64,000 bases of DNA from contig NTKA01000001.1 in NCBI GenBank assembly GCA_002456975.1, forward strand, positions 1 through 64,000. Reading direction: 5' to 3'. The DNA is from Halieaceae bacterium MED-G27. Lineage in GTDB: Bacteria; Pseudomonadota; Gammaproteobacteria; Pseudomonadales; Halieaceae. The translations under genes and the position numbers were made by a program. Shown here one piece after another: positions 42,167 through 51,298 of the stretch (the stretch's first letter is position 1; every line of letters starts with the position of its first letter). The notes beneath the pieces are model-generated. The model saw nothing but the letters and a program-made list of their open reading frames with translations, ran no database searches and was not told the DNA's origin.

Positions 42167-42860
42167 ATGGGCAGCGATCAGCAAGCAGATTCAACAAAAA
42201 AATTCGGGGTCGGTTAGCGCCTTTGTCAGCAAAGCTCGGGCACTCAGGCAGTTCGCAGGGGCGCAATCGCGCCTTATTTTTGCCATGGATGCTACCGCGA
42301 GCCGTCAACCCACTTGGGATTACGCCAGCAAACTGCATCACACATTATTTGACGCAGCTGCAGAAGATAAGTCGCTGTCACTACAACTCTGTTTTTTTCG
42401 TGGATTAGGTGAGTTTTCGGCAAGTGCGTGGTTGAGCGACCCTGAGTCGCTGAAAGCGCAGTTGTCGCAAGTCAATTGCGTGGGTGGGGCCACTCAAATA
42501 GCCACCCTGCTTCGTCACTCCATGTATGAAGGCAGTCAGTCCAATGCCTTGAAAGCCGTAGTGTTTATTGGTGATGCCGCAGAGGAGTCATTGGATGAAC
42601 TGAGAGGACTTGCTATTCAATGTCGGCTAAAAGAGCTGCCGCTTCTGTTATTTCAAGAAGGCAGAGACGAAAGAGCTAGTGAAGCATTTAAACTCATGGC
42701 CACCCTCAGCGGCGGCGCCCATTTACAATTCGACGATGCCAGTGGTGGAAAGTTGCGAGATCTATTGCGCGCGGCGGTTAAGTTCACAACTGGCGGGCGA
42801 AAAGCATTACAAACCGGCACCACCGACAGTGATAAACTGTTGCTCAACCAATTAAAATAG
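42167..42860 (+). CDS. VWA-like domain protein with an apparent frame break at an A7 tract near the 5' end
   Basis: The ORF-track start 42285 truncates the domain (RLIFAMDATASRQPTWD...GGATQIATLLRH). The same frame is open back to 42102 but has no ATG/GTG/TTG; ATG 42167 joins it if one A of the run 42196-42202 is removed. Confidence 0.6.
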
Positions 42861-42886
42861 TTATCCAGTCCACGGAGTAACTAACG

Positions 42887-43603
42887 TTGATCAGAATTTT
42901 ATTTGTTGTCGCCATCGCGGTCCTTGCGATCACTTTACTGTGGAGAGTGCAACAACTGCCACCCCATAGACGTCGTGCCGGTGTGATTCAACTCACTGTA
43001 GTGTTGGCCGTGGTGCTCGTCATCTGGCTAACAGTCACCGGTCGTATGCACTGGGTGGGAGCTGCACTCACTGGTGCTTTTGTTTTTTTACGTCAAACAC
43101 TCCCATGGGTCCTGCGGGTGCTCCCCTTTCTCAATCGCTGGCGCCAAAGTCAAACCTCGGGTAGCGGTCAGTCCAACATTCAGACAAGCTTCCTAACAGC
43201 CACCCTCGATCACGATACCGGCAATATTTCAGGTGAGGTGATCAGCGGCTTGCATAAGGGATGGCGCCTCGACGATCTCAGTACTGAGCAGTTAGAAGAA
43301 CTACTTGCGCAATACAGCACTGAGGATAAGGAGTCCGCGGAGCTGCTGCGAGCCTACCTAGCCCAGCGCACCGACTGGGAGGACCAGGAGGCTGAACAGC
43401 AATCGCAGCAGGAGCAAGCGGCACAAGCCACGAGCTCCAAGGCCGAAGCACTGGCTACCCTAGGTCTGGACGACAAGGCCAGCGAGGAAGACATTATTGC
43501 CGCGCACCGAAGTTTGATCCAAAAACTCCATCCCGATCGTGGTGGTAATGACTTTTTGGCAGCCAAGATCAATCAGGCGAAAGACTTTTTGTTGAATGAC
43601 TGA
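42887..43603 (+). CDS. Membrane-anchored J-domain protein (C-terminal J domain, Pam18/Tim14-like layout)
   Basis: N-terminal TM segments and C-terminal LGLDDKASEEDIIAAHRSLIQKLHPDRGGNDFLAAKINQAKDFLL with the HPD motif. Confidence 0.9.
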   Translation: MIRILFVVAIAVLAITLLWRVQQLPPHRRRAGVIQLTVVLAVVLVIWLTVTGRMHWVGAALTGAFVFLRQTLPWVLRVLPFLNRWRQSQTSGSGQSNIQTSFLTATLDHDTGNISGEVISGLHKGWRLDDLSTEQLEELLAQYSTEDKESAELLRAYLAQRTDWEDQEAEQQSQQEQAAQATSSKAEALATLGLDDKASEEDIIAAHRSLIQKLHPDRGGNDFLAAKINQAKDFLLND

Positions 43604-43617
43604 GCGCTCCTAACGTC

Positions 43618-43929
43618 ATGGTCAACTGCTTCATTATCACTAATCAAGACGGACACTACTGGGGACGCAATAAAGCTTGGGTTGATGGCGCTGACACATC
43701 GAAAGTGGCTCGTTTCAGCCACCGTGACGAGGCCTGCAATACGGTATTTGAGCTGAGCTCCAAAGATTTCTCGCTCCGGGCAAGCATCCAGTCAAGCGCT
43801 CTCACAGACGGTAAGTTGCCCGAGCTAACTGTGAGCGATGTGCCGCTGCCTGAGATCGAACAAAACGAATCTGGCAGCAGCCCAGAATCTTCGGACTTTG
43901 GGGAACCAGGGGTTGAAAACCCAATCTGA
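43618..43929 (+). CDS. Hypothetical protein (103 aa)
   Basis: ORF co-directional between the J-domain gene and htpX. Confidence 0.55.
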   Translation: MVNCFIITNQDGHYWGRNKAWVDGADTSKVARFSHRDEACNTVFELSSKDFSLRASIQSSALTDGKLPELTVSDVPLPEIEQNESGSSPESSDFGEPGVENPI

Positions 43930-43975
43930 AGGCTCCACGTATGTGGTTAGAGACCAAGCAAACTAGGAGATCAGC

Positions 43976-44857
43976 GTGCGTATCTTACTGTTCATAATGA
44001 CAAACCTCGCGATACTGGTTGTTGTCGGTATTGTTTTTAATCTTTTGGGGTTTTCAGGAATCCTTGCAAGCAACGGCGTCGACCTCAACCTGAATGCGCT
44101 GCTGGTGTTTTGCTTTCTGTTTGGCATGACCGGCTCCTTTATCTCGCTGATGCTGTCCAAGTGGTCAGCGAAGCGGAGCATGCGTGCCAACGTTATCGAG
44201 ACGCCCCGCAATAGACAGGAAGAGTGGCTCGTACAAACCGTCCGACAACTAGCCGACAATGCGGGTATTGGCATGCCAGAAGTGGCCATCTTTCCATCGG
44301 CAGCACCGAATGCATTCGCTACGGGTTGGAACCGGAACAACGCATTGGTCGCGGTCAGCTCGGGCATGTTAGATAACTTCAAACCAGAAGAAGTTCGTGC
44401 CGTGATGGCGCATGAAATTGCCCACGTCGCCAATGGTGACATGATCACACTCACGCTAGTTCAAGGTGTGGTAAACACCTTTGTCATGTTCTTTGCGCGA
44501 GTCATCGGACACACCATTGATCGAGTGGTTTTCAAAAACGAGCGAGGACTGGGTCTTGGTTATTTCATCGGTACCTTTGTTGCCGAAATTTTATTGAGTA
44601 TCTTGGCTAGCACTATTGTCATGTGGTTCTCGCGTTTCCGCGAATATCGAGCAGATGCTGGCGGTGCTGATCTCGCGGGTAAGCAAAATATGATCGCCGC
44701 ACTACAGTCGCTACAGCGAAGTATGGGGGTTGAGGACGACTTGCCAGGCGAACTGACTGCCTTCGGAATTCGAAGCGGGCGAGGCTCTCTGGTGTCAGCC
44801 TTATTTTCGTCACACCCACCTTTGGACAAGCGAATCGAGGCCCTGCTCGCCCGGTGA
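43976..44857 (+). CDS. htpX: Protease HtpX
   Basis: MRILLFIMTNLAILVVVGIV, zinc motif VMAHEIAHVANGDMITLTLVQGVVNTFVMF; GTG start. Confidence 0.97.
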   Translation: MRILLFIMTNLAILVVVGIVFNLLGFSGILASNGVDLNLNALLVFCFLFGMTGSFISLMLSKWSAKRSMRANVIETPRNRQEEWLVQTVRQLADNAGIGMPEVAIFPSAAPNAFATGWNRNNALVAVSSGMLDNFKPEEVRAVMAHEIAHVANGDMITLTLVQGVVNTFVMFFARVIGHTIDRVVFKNERGLGLGYFIGTFVAEILLSILASTIVMWFSRFREYRADAGGADLAGKQNMIAALQSLQRSMGVEDDLPGELTAFGIRSGRGSLVSALFSSHPPLDKRIEALLAR

Positions 44858-45918
44858 TCAAAGTGCTACGGACTCTCGCGACGGGCGCATTCATGGCGCT
44901 TGTTGCGGGCCTCTCTCAGGCGGCTGAGCGCATCGACTACCTCAGCTTTGCGACCGAAGACGAAACCAATACCACCGAGGTTTTCAGCGGAGCGAGTCCC
45001 TCTGTGGTCTATGTCACCTCTACGGCACTGCGCCGTCAGATGTTTAGCCTCAATGTGCTCGAGATCCCACAGGGTGCAGGCTCAGGCTTTATCTGGGACG
45101 ATAGTGGGCTCATCGTAACCAACTACCACGTTGTTGCACGGGCAAATAAACTGACGGTGACACTTAGCGATCAGCGCGAATTTGAGGCACAAGTGGTCGG
45201 CCTAGCGCCCGAACGAGACCTTGCGGTCCTCCGTTTAACCGATCCACCTGAGGGGCTGATCGAACTGCCGTTGGGAGACTCCTCCGAGTTGTCTGTCGGC
45301 AGAAAAGTGCTGGCTATCGGCAATCCTTTTGGACTCGATACCACCTTGACTGTAGGCGTGGTCAGTGCGCTGGGGCGCGAAATTCAATCGCCGAGTGGTC
45401 GCAAGATTCGCGGGGTCGTCCAGACCGACGCCGCGATTAATCCGGGTAATTCGGGTGGACCTCTTTTGAACTCGCTAGGACAACTTATCGGGGTGAACAC
45501 TGCTATTTACTCACCCAGCGGCGCTAGCGCCGGTATCGGCTTTGCTATTCCGGTCAACACGGTGCGAGAGGTAGTACCTCAGCTTATCGCCTACGGCAAA
45601 ATACTGCGGCCCATACTCGGCATTGAGCGCGCCTCGGACCAATGGATTAGACGCAATCAGATAGAGGGTGTACCCATTGTCAGGACCTATCGTGGATTTC
45701 CCGCCGATGATGCCGGTATGGTCGGTGCTCGGCGAGGCCAGCGCGGAGACATTTTACTGGGCGACATTATCGTCGAGGTCGACGGACAATCCATTAGCAA
45801 CAACGATGACTTTTTATCCGCGATGGAGAGACACCGGGTCGGAGATACTGTTGAAATCACCACTATCAGAGGTTCGAGTAAGCAGCGCTTCGCTGTACGA
45901 CTAACCGAGTCTGAGTAG
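44854..45918 (+). CDS. Trypsin-like serine protease with PDZ domain (HtrA/DegS-like)
   Basis: Triad motifs GLIVTNYHVV, ERDLAVLRL, TDAAINPGNSGGPLLNSLGQLIGVNTAI; one C-terminal PDZ; ATGA-type overlap with htpX. Confidence 0.93.
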   Translation: MIKVLRTLATGAFMALVAGLSQAAERIDYLSFATEDETNTTEVFSGASPSVVYVTSTALRRQMFSLNVLEIPQGAGSGFIWDDSGLIVTNYHVVARANKLTVTLSDQREFEAQVVGLAPERDLAVLRLTDPPEGLIELPLGDSSELSVGRKVLAIGNPFGLDTTLTVGVVSALGREIQSPSGRKIRGVVQTDAAINPGNSGGPLLNSLGQLIGVNTAIYSPSGASAGIGFAIPVNTVREVVPQLIAYGKILRPILGIERASDQWIRRNQIEGVPIVRTYRGFPADDAGMVGARRGQRGDILLGDIIVEVDGQSISNNDDFLSAMERHRVGDTVEITTIRGSSKQRFAVRLTESE

Positions 45919-46017
45919 CCCCAAAGATAGCTCGTGTGCGACACCGCCAACGTCTGGCAGGGCCTATTAAGATCTCGAACCGATCGCTATGAGCAAAGCC
46001 ATCCACTGGTGATCGAC

Positions 46018-47406
46018 CTAGTGTTCCCAGCTGTTGCTATCGAGATTCTCATCAGGAAGGCTCGAGCGCCGAAAGACGGGCATCTTGCCTTCGCGCAACT
46101 GCGCTTCGAAATCTTTCAATAACCGGAAGCAGAGTGGCGTCAGGTACCAGAGCGCAAGCAGGTTAGTGATCGCCAGTAGTGCCATCGTCAGATCCGAGAA
46201 GCTGAAGACAGTACCCAGATCCTGAACCGACGCCCAGGCAATCATGACCAGAACCGAGACGCGAAAGGCGGGCACAGCCCAAGTGGGACGCTTTTCGAAA
46301 TAAGTAATACTGTTCTCGCCGAGATAGCAATTGTAGGCGATGGTTGTTGTGGCAAACAGCACTAAAAAAATGCTCACCAGGGACTCACCCCACCCACCGA
46401 TCTGCTCTGCCACGGCAAGCTGAGTAAGTGTCACCCCCTGCGGATTGATCGCATCCGGCTGGTAGGCTGAAGACAGTAAGATGATCAACGCGGTACAGGT
46501 GCACAGAACTATCGTGTCGATGAATACACTGAGCGCCTGCACCAAGCCCTGACTGACGGGATGTTTAACATCGGCCGTCGCTGCGACGTTGGGCACGGTA
46601 CCAAGGCCCGCCTCGTTGGAGAACAAGCCACGGCGAGCTCCCTGCATGATCGCAGCGGCAATACCGCCACCAACCACCTGCTCCAAGCCAAATGCGGACT
46701 TAATAATGGTGGCAAAGGCTGCCGGCACCTCGGATAGGTTGAGGATCAAAATAGTTATCGCGAGCAGGAAATAGCCCATTACCATGACTGGAACAATCAC
46801 CTGTGACACCGCTGCCAATCGACGAATACCACCAAATAAAATGACCGCCATGACCGCAGTCAAGGCGACACCGCTCTGCCAAGTCGGAATATCGAATGCC
46901 GAGGCAATCGAGTTAGTCACCGAATAAGTCTGTACGGCATTAAAACCAAAGCCAATCGTTACCAGTAATAAAGCCGAGTAAATAACGGGTAGCACCTTCC
47001 AACCCAGGCCATACCGCATCACATAGGCAGGTCCACCTCGATAGGTATCGGAGCCGTCACTTCGCTTGTAAAGCTGGGCCAGGGCGCATTCAAAAAGGCT
47101 GGTAGCCATTCCGAACAACGCAATCAGCCACATCCAAAACAGAGCACCCGGACCGCCAAGCGTGATCGCAACTGCGACACCAGCGATATTGCCGCCACCC
47201 ACTCGGCCAGCGACGCTAACCACCAGCGCCTGAAAACTCGATAGGCCGCGCGAAGTGCCTGACAAGCCACCCGCAAGCCCACGGAACATCTCCCTGAATA
47301 AGCGCAACTGAACAAATGACGCGCCCAAGGAAAAGCGAAGCCCCACGGCCAGCAGCGCAATGATTAAAACGTAGGTGTATAACCAATCAGTAATGCTAGC
47401 GAGCAT
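46018..47406 (-). CDS. Alanine/glycine:cation symporter (AGCS) family protein
   Basis: GRVGGGNIAGVAVAITLGGPGALFWMWLIALFGMATSLFECALAQLYK, GARRGLFSNEAGLGTVPNVAATA. Confidence 0.94.
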   Translation of the reverse strand: MLASITDWLYTYVLIIALLAVGLRFSLGASFVQLRLFREMFRGLAGGLSGTSRGLSSFQALVVSVAGRVGGGNIAGVAVAITLGGPGALFWMWLIALFGMATSLFECALAQLYKRSDGSDTYRGGPAYVMRYGLGWKVLPVIYSALLLVTIGFGFNAVQTYSVTNSIASAFDIPTWQSGVALTAVMAVILFGGIRRLAAVSQVIVPVMVMGYFLLAITILILNLSEVPAAFATIIKSAFGLEQVVGGGIAAAIMQGARRGLFSNEAGLGTVPNVAATADVKHPVSQGLVQALSVFIDTIVLCTCTALIILLSSAYQPDAINPQGVTLTQLAVAEQIGGWGESLVSIFLVLFATTTIAYNCYLGENSITYFEKRPTWAVPAFRVSVLVMIAWASVQDLGTVFSFSDLTMALLAITNLLALWYLTPLCFRLLKDFEAQLREGKMPVFRRSSLPDENLDSNSWEH

Positions 47407-47409
47407 GGA

Positions 47410-48753
47410 TCAAATCAACCCCATAATTAAGATGATGCCGATGGCGGGCACAGCCACAAACCGAAGCAACAATTGCCATAGCGCGAAGGTTTGCTCGCTG
47501 GTCGCGAGCTCAGAGGCACTGTGCTCACGCTTCATAAACCAGCCCACGAACAGAGCGATCAACAATCCACCCAGTGGCAATGTGATCTTGTCATAAAGCC
47601 CCTCTGAGGCTGCATTAAAGTTCATACCGAAGAAAATCGTTTGGTCTTGCCAGACATTGTAGGAGAGTACAGAGGCAACACTGCAAACCGTGACCGACCC
47701 GATCACTACTACCGCACTCATTTCGCGACCCAAGTTACTTCTCTGATCAGTCCAATTGGTCACCGACTCGAGCAATCCAACCAGCGACGTGATACCCGCG
47801 ACTGATAACATGACGAAAAACAAAATGCCGAATAGATAACCACCAGGCATCTGGGCAAATGCCAGCGGGAGCGTCTGGAAAATCAAGCCCGGCCCGCTAG
47901 CCATATCGAGGCCGTAGTTGAAGACCATAGGGAACACCACAAATCCTGCCAATAAAGCCACCATGGTATCGGCCAAGACAATCATCATGGCGCCGCGAGT
48001 AATCGAAAAATTTGCAGGTAGGTAAGAGCCGTAAGTCATCATGCCCCCCATGCCCACACCGATTGAAAAGAAAACCTGACCGATCGCAGCGAGCAGAACC
48101 GGACCATCGATCTTGCTGAAGTCGGGGGTAAACAACCAGCGGAGCGTTTCGCCGAAGCCGCCAGCGAACACGTTGTAGATACTCAAGCCAACGAGCAGTG
48201 CAAACAGCATAGGCATCATCACGGTGACCGCACGCTCAATACCGCCCGTGACACCTGCGTAGATAATACCGCCAACAATAAGATTGCCCACTACAGTCAT
48301 AATCAGCATGGTCGACCCGTCGGCTAGTAGCGCATTGAACCGCGCAGTCGATGCGGCGGCATCGATACCGGCAAAGCCTGTCATAGCCGCCTGTATCAGA
48401 TACCAAAGCACCCAGCCAACAACCACTGCGTAGGTAATCGATATTGTGTAAGCGGTGAATACACCAAGTCCACCCACGCCGCCCCAAACACGACTGCGTC
48501 CACTCTCTTGAGCCACCGCTGCCATTGACTTTGAGGGACTCGACTGGCCACGTCGACCCACGAGCAACTCAGCCATGACACAGGGCACGCCGATAGCAAA
48601 CACACAGAGTAGGTAGATAATGACAAAGGCACCACCACCGTTTTCTCCGGTAACGTAAGGGAAGCGCCAGATATTGCCCAACCCCACAGCAAATCCCACT
48701 GATGCCATAATGAAGGCGAAACGACTGGTCCAAACTGGGGTTCCTGCTGCCAT
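47410..48753 (-). CDS. Neurotransmitter:sodium symporter (NSS/SNF) family transporter
   Basis: SRFAFIMASVGFAVGLGNIWRFPYVTGENGGGAFVIIYLLCVFAIGVPCVMAELLVGR. Confidence 0.95.
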   Translation of the reverse strand: MAAGTPVWTSRFAFIMASVGFAVGLGNIWRFPYVTGENGGGAFVIIYLLCVFAIGVPCVMAELLVGRRGQSSPSKSMAAVAQESGRSRVWGGVGGLGVFTAYTISITYAVVVGWVLWYLIQAAMTGFAGIDAAASTARFNALLADGSTMLIMTVVGNLIVGGIIYAGVTGGIERAVTVMMPMLFALLVGLSIYNVFAGGFGETLRWLFTPDFSKIDGPVLLAAIGQVFFSIGVGMGGMMTYGSYLPANFSITRGAMMIVLADTMVALLAGFVVFPMVFNYGLDMASGPGLIFQTLPLAFAQMPGGYLFGILFFVMLSVAGITSLVGLLESVTNWTDQRSNLGREMSAVVVIGSVTVCSVASVLSYNVWQDQTIFFGMNFNAASEGLYDKITLPLGGLLIALFVGWFMKREHSASELATSEQTFALWQLLLRFVAVPAIGIILIMGLI

Positions 48754-48759
48754 AGCTTA

Positions 48760-50043
48760 TTACTCCGCTAAAAATTGTGCCGCCGCTCTCGCCGCGTTGA
48801 GTTTGACCGGAAATTCGGGTGCTAACGTAGATGCCGCATCACGCTGGCTCGAGAACCAGACCATGACCGTATTGGCACTGCGATTGATGTAGATCACCTG
48901 ACCGTGGATCCCAACCGCGCAAAACTCACCAGTCTCGTCATCCAAAATCCACCACATATCTCGATAGGCGATCCAATCGGCTTGCGAGTAGTTTTCGTTT
49001 CTTGTCATCGCTTGCCTATCGGCATCCGACACTTCAAGCATCTGCTCCAACCACTTGGCAGGCAGTATCCGCTCACCACCAAACACACCTTTGTCTCGAA
49101 TCATCATGCCAAAACGCGCAGCATCGCGAGCAGTGGCGTTGAAGCCACCGGTCGCGACCGGAATATAAGCACGATCGACCGCGACAAAAGCGTCGTGTTC
49201 GGCGCCCAGCTTAGACCAAACAGACTCATGAATGATGGTATTCAAAGGCTTATTCATCAGCCGAGAGATCAACCAGCCTAGTACATCGGCATTGGCCGAG
49301 TTGTACTCAAACTTGTGCCCCGGTACTAACGCGTCATTGGGTTCGACGAAACGAGTCAAAAAGTCGTAAACGCCATAGATATCGCTATCGCCGGGTTGCA
49401 GGTCTGCCGCGCCGGGGAGATATCCAAGATTCAAGGCTGGAGCGTAATACAGGAAGAAATCACTGGTGGGGTCAACATAGTTTTCCTCAAATGCCAGCGC
49501 AGTCGCGTGGTTCAGCACCTGCTGTACAGTCACACGCTCGAAAGTACTGCCTTTCAGCTCCGTAATATAATCAGCTGGACTTTTTTCCAAATCTAATTGA
49601 TCACTCTCTACCAGCAAGCCCACGATGCTGCTCATAAGAGACTTGGTCATCGAGTACCAGATGTGTTGCTGATGGGCATCCATCCCGTTGTAGTAAGACT
49701 CATGAACGACAGTGTCGCCCTTGATCACCAGCAGCGCATCAGCGGCATTGCTCTCAAAGATGGCCGCTAACGTGTCGCCATCGAGTTCAAAACTATCGAG
49801 GGCATCCTCAGAGCGGTCGAAGTGCGCAATTTCACCCGCGCGCGGCACCATCACGACATTATTCGGCGCCCCAAAATTTCTAAAAGCCCACTGACTGTAG
49901 GGCCAGTCGCGATGATTTTTCTTGGTCACCTGGGAGTCGACGCTGGGTGGAAAGCCATCCATCACGGGCTTGCCACTGTTCGCAGATATAGACATAGAAC
50001 CCCCCGCCAGACAGATAGCCAGAATACAACAGACTAGTCTCAT
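48760..50043 (-). CDS. Serine hydrolase, beta-lactamase-like, with signal peptide
   Basis: SxxK IWYSMTKSLMSSIVG; YNSANADVLGWLISR; N-terminal signal peptide. Confidence 0.88.
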   Translation of the reverse strand: MRLVCCILAICLAGGSMSISANSGKPVMDGFPPSVDSQVTKKNHRDWPYSQWAFRNFGAPNNVVMVPRAGEIAHFDRSEDALDSFELDGDTLAAIFESNAADALLVIKGDTVVHESYYNGMDAHQQHIWYSMTKSLMSSIVGLLVESDQLDLEKSPADYITELKGSTFERVTVQQVLNHATALAFEENYVDPTSDFFLYYAPALNLGYLPGAADLQPGDSDIYGVYDFLTRFVEPNDALVPGHKFEYNSANADVLGWLISRLMNKPLNTIIHESVWSKLGAEHDAFVAVDRAYIPVATGGFNATARDAARFGMMIRDKGVFGGERILPAKWLEQMLEVSDADRQAMTRNENYSQADWIAYRDMWWILDDETGEFCAVGIHGQVIYINRSANTVMVWFSSQRDAASTLAPEFPVKLNAARAAAQFLAE

Positions 50044-50053
50044 ATTGTCGCTG

Positions 50054-50099
50054 CACTCTTATTAGTCGAGTGGACGCCCCCCGTCCACTGCTTAGAGTG
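50054..50099. other. Nested inverted repeat at the 3' end of the T2SS operon
   Basis: CACTCT...AGTGGAC-gcccccc-GTCCACT...AGAGTG, overlapping the gspN stop codon; no good T-tract. Confidence 0.5.
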
Positions 50100-50880
50100 T
50101 ACCTGTTAACGCGATCTGGTAACCAGCACCAGAGGGTGTCGCCATTAAAGCAATAGACTGCTGAAAAGCCTCGTTGCGAACGGCGGGCCCAGTCAGATCG
50201 AGAGAAAGCTCGTATTCAGAGTCCTTAATCTGAACACTGCCAGTGACGTTAAGCGCACCCTTTAATGTGATGACCTCTCCCAAAACACCATCGTCCGAGG
50301 TACTCATATCGACCGCATAAGTCCCCAAGAGAATGTCTCCGCCATTCGAGCGCCAGGCAGCGTCCGTCCATACGAGACGACCTGTAACGTCGTTGACTGC
50401 GTTTGAAGAAAACGTCATGCGCTCGATGTCCGCATCGATCACGCCGGCCACATAGAGTGGGATAACCCGACGCAACCACCCCACGTCTAGCTTTAGCGAG
50501 CTATCAGTGATGGTAAGGCTACCATCCAATCCCAGATCAATGGTGGCCTGCGCCCGCTGGCTGCCCCAGCCGGTGGTCAGCTTGATTGCGCCCCCAGTCA
50601 GCAACTTCAGAGGGTTGATCTGCCAACGGGTTTGACCAAGAGCCAAGCGCTGATCGCCCAATGACACGCTTAGATTGGCAGTTTGACCCGACCAGATCGT
50701 GCCGCTGACACCCGCTATCGTTAGGGTCGGGGGCAGCACAGACACCACCAGAGCGGCCGGTGCTCTGACAATAGATATTATTATGAATAACACTGCAGCG
50801 AGTGCGGCGAGCCGTCCCCAACGCATACTAGTCGCCTCGTACCCGAAGCGTCGCGTTGACACCCCCTGATCGACCACCAT
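50092..50880 (-). CDS. gspN: Type II secretion system protein N
   Basis: Last gene of the gsp operon; single N-terminal TM; LTIAGVSGTIWSGQTANL. Confidence 0.85.
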   Translation of the reverse strand: MVVDQGVSTRRFGYEATSMRWGRLAALAAVLFIIISIVRAPAALVVSVLPPTLTIAGVSGTIWSGQTANLSVSLGDQRLALGQTRWQINPLKLLTGGAIKLTTGWGSQRAQATIDLGLDGSLTITDSSLKLDVGWLRRVIPLYVAGVIDADIERMTFSSNAVNDVTGRLVWTDAAWRSNGGDILLGTYAVDMSTSDDGVLGEVITLKGALNVTGSVQIKDSEYELSLDLTGPAVRNEAFQQSIALMATPSGAGYQIALTGTL

Positions 50881-51298
50881 CGCTTAAGGAAGCATCGACG
50901 ATTCTCAGTCCTTCACTACCTTCGACAGTTTGTAACCATTGAAGTAACGCATCGAACTCGACTGACTCGAACCGAACCTGAACCTCTCCGCGGCTGTTGG
51001 GCTGAAGCCGTTTAATGGTCAAGCCCGTATTCTGAGCGACCGCGCTCAGTGTCGATGACAAATTTCGACTTTGTTGTGAGCCCTCTGTTTGACGCAAGGC
51101 GAGCAAACGACTCACCTTCTGGTCAACCCTCGCTAGCGTCTGCACCGCAGTGGCATTGTTAAGAGCCATTTGCTGACGGGATTCACTCGCGGGTAAGAGC
51201 GCCCAGCGGTAGGATGCAAAAACAATGACAACGCCACCGAGAATAATAAGGGCAAGCTGATCGCGTGGCGGTAGTGTGAAGAACCAATCTCGCATCAA
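50828..51298 (-). CDS. gspM: Type II secretion system protein M
   Basis: N-terminal RDQLALIILGGVVIVFASYRW, position after gspL. Confidence 0.88.
   Translation of the reverse strand: MMRDWFFTLPPRDQLALIILGGVVIVFASYRWALLPASESRQQMALNNATAVQTLARVDQKVSRLLALRQTEGSQQSRNLSSTLSAVAQNTGLTIKRLQPNSRGEVQVRFESVEFDALLQWLQTVEGSEGLRIVDASLSDGGRSGGVNATLRVRGD

Noticed and set aside
43963-44454. ORF 43963..44454 (-), 163 aa, antisense to htpX
   Set aside because: Shadow ORF of the htpX reading frame.
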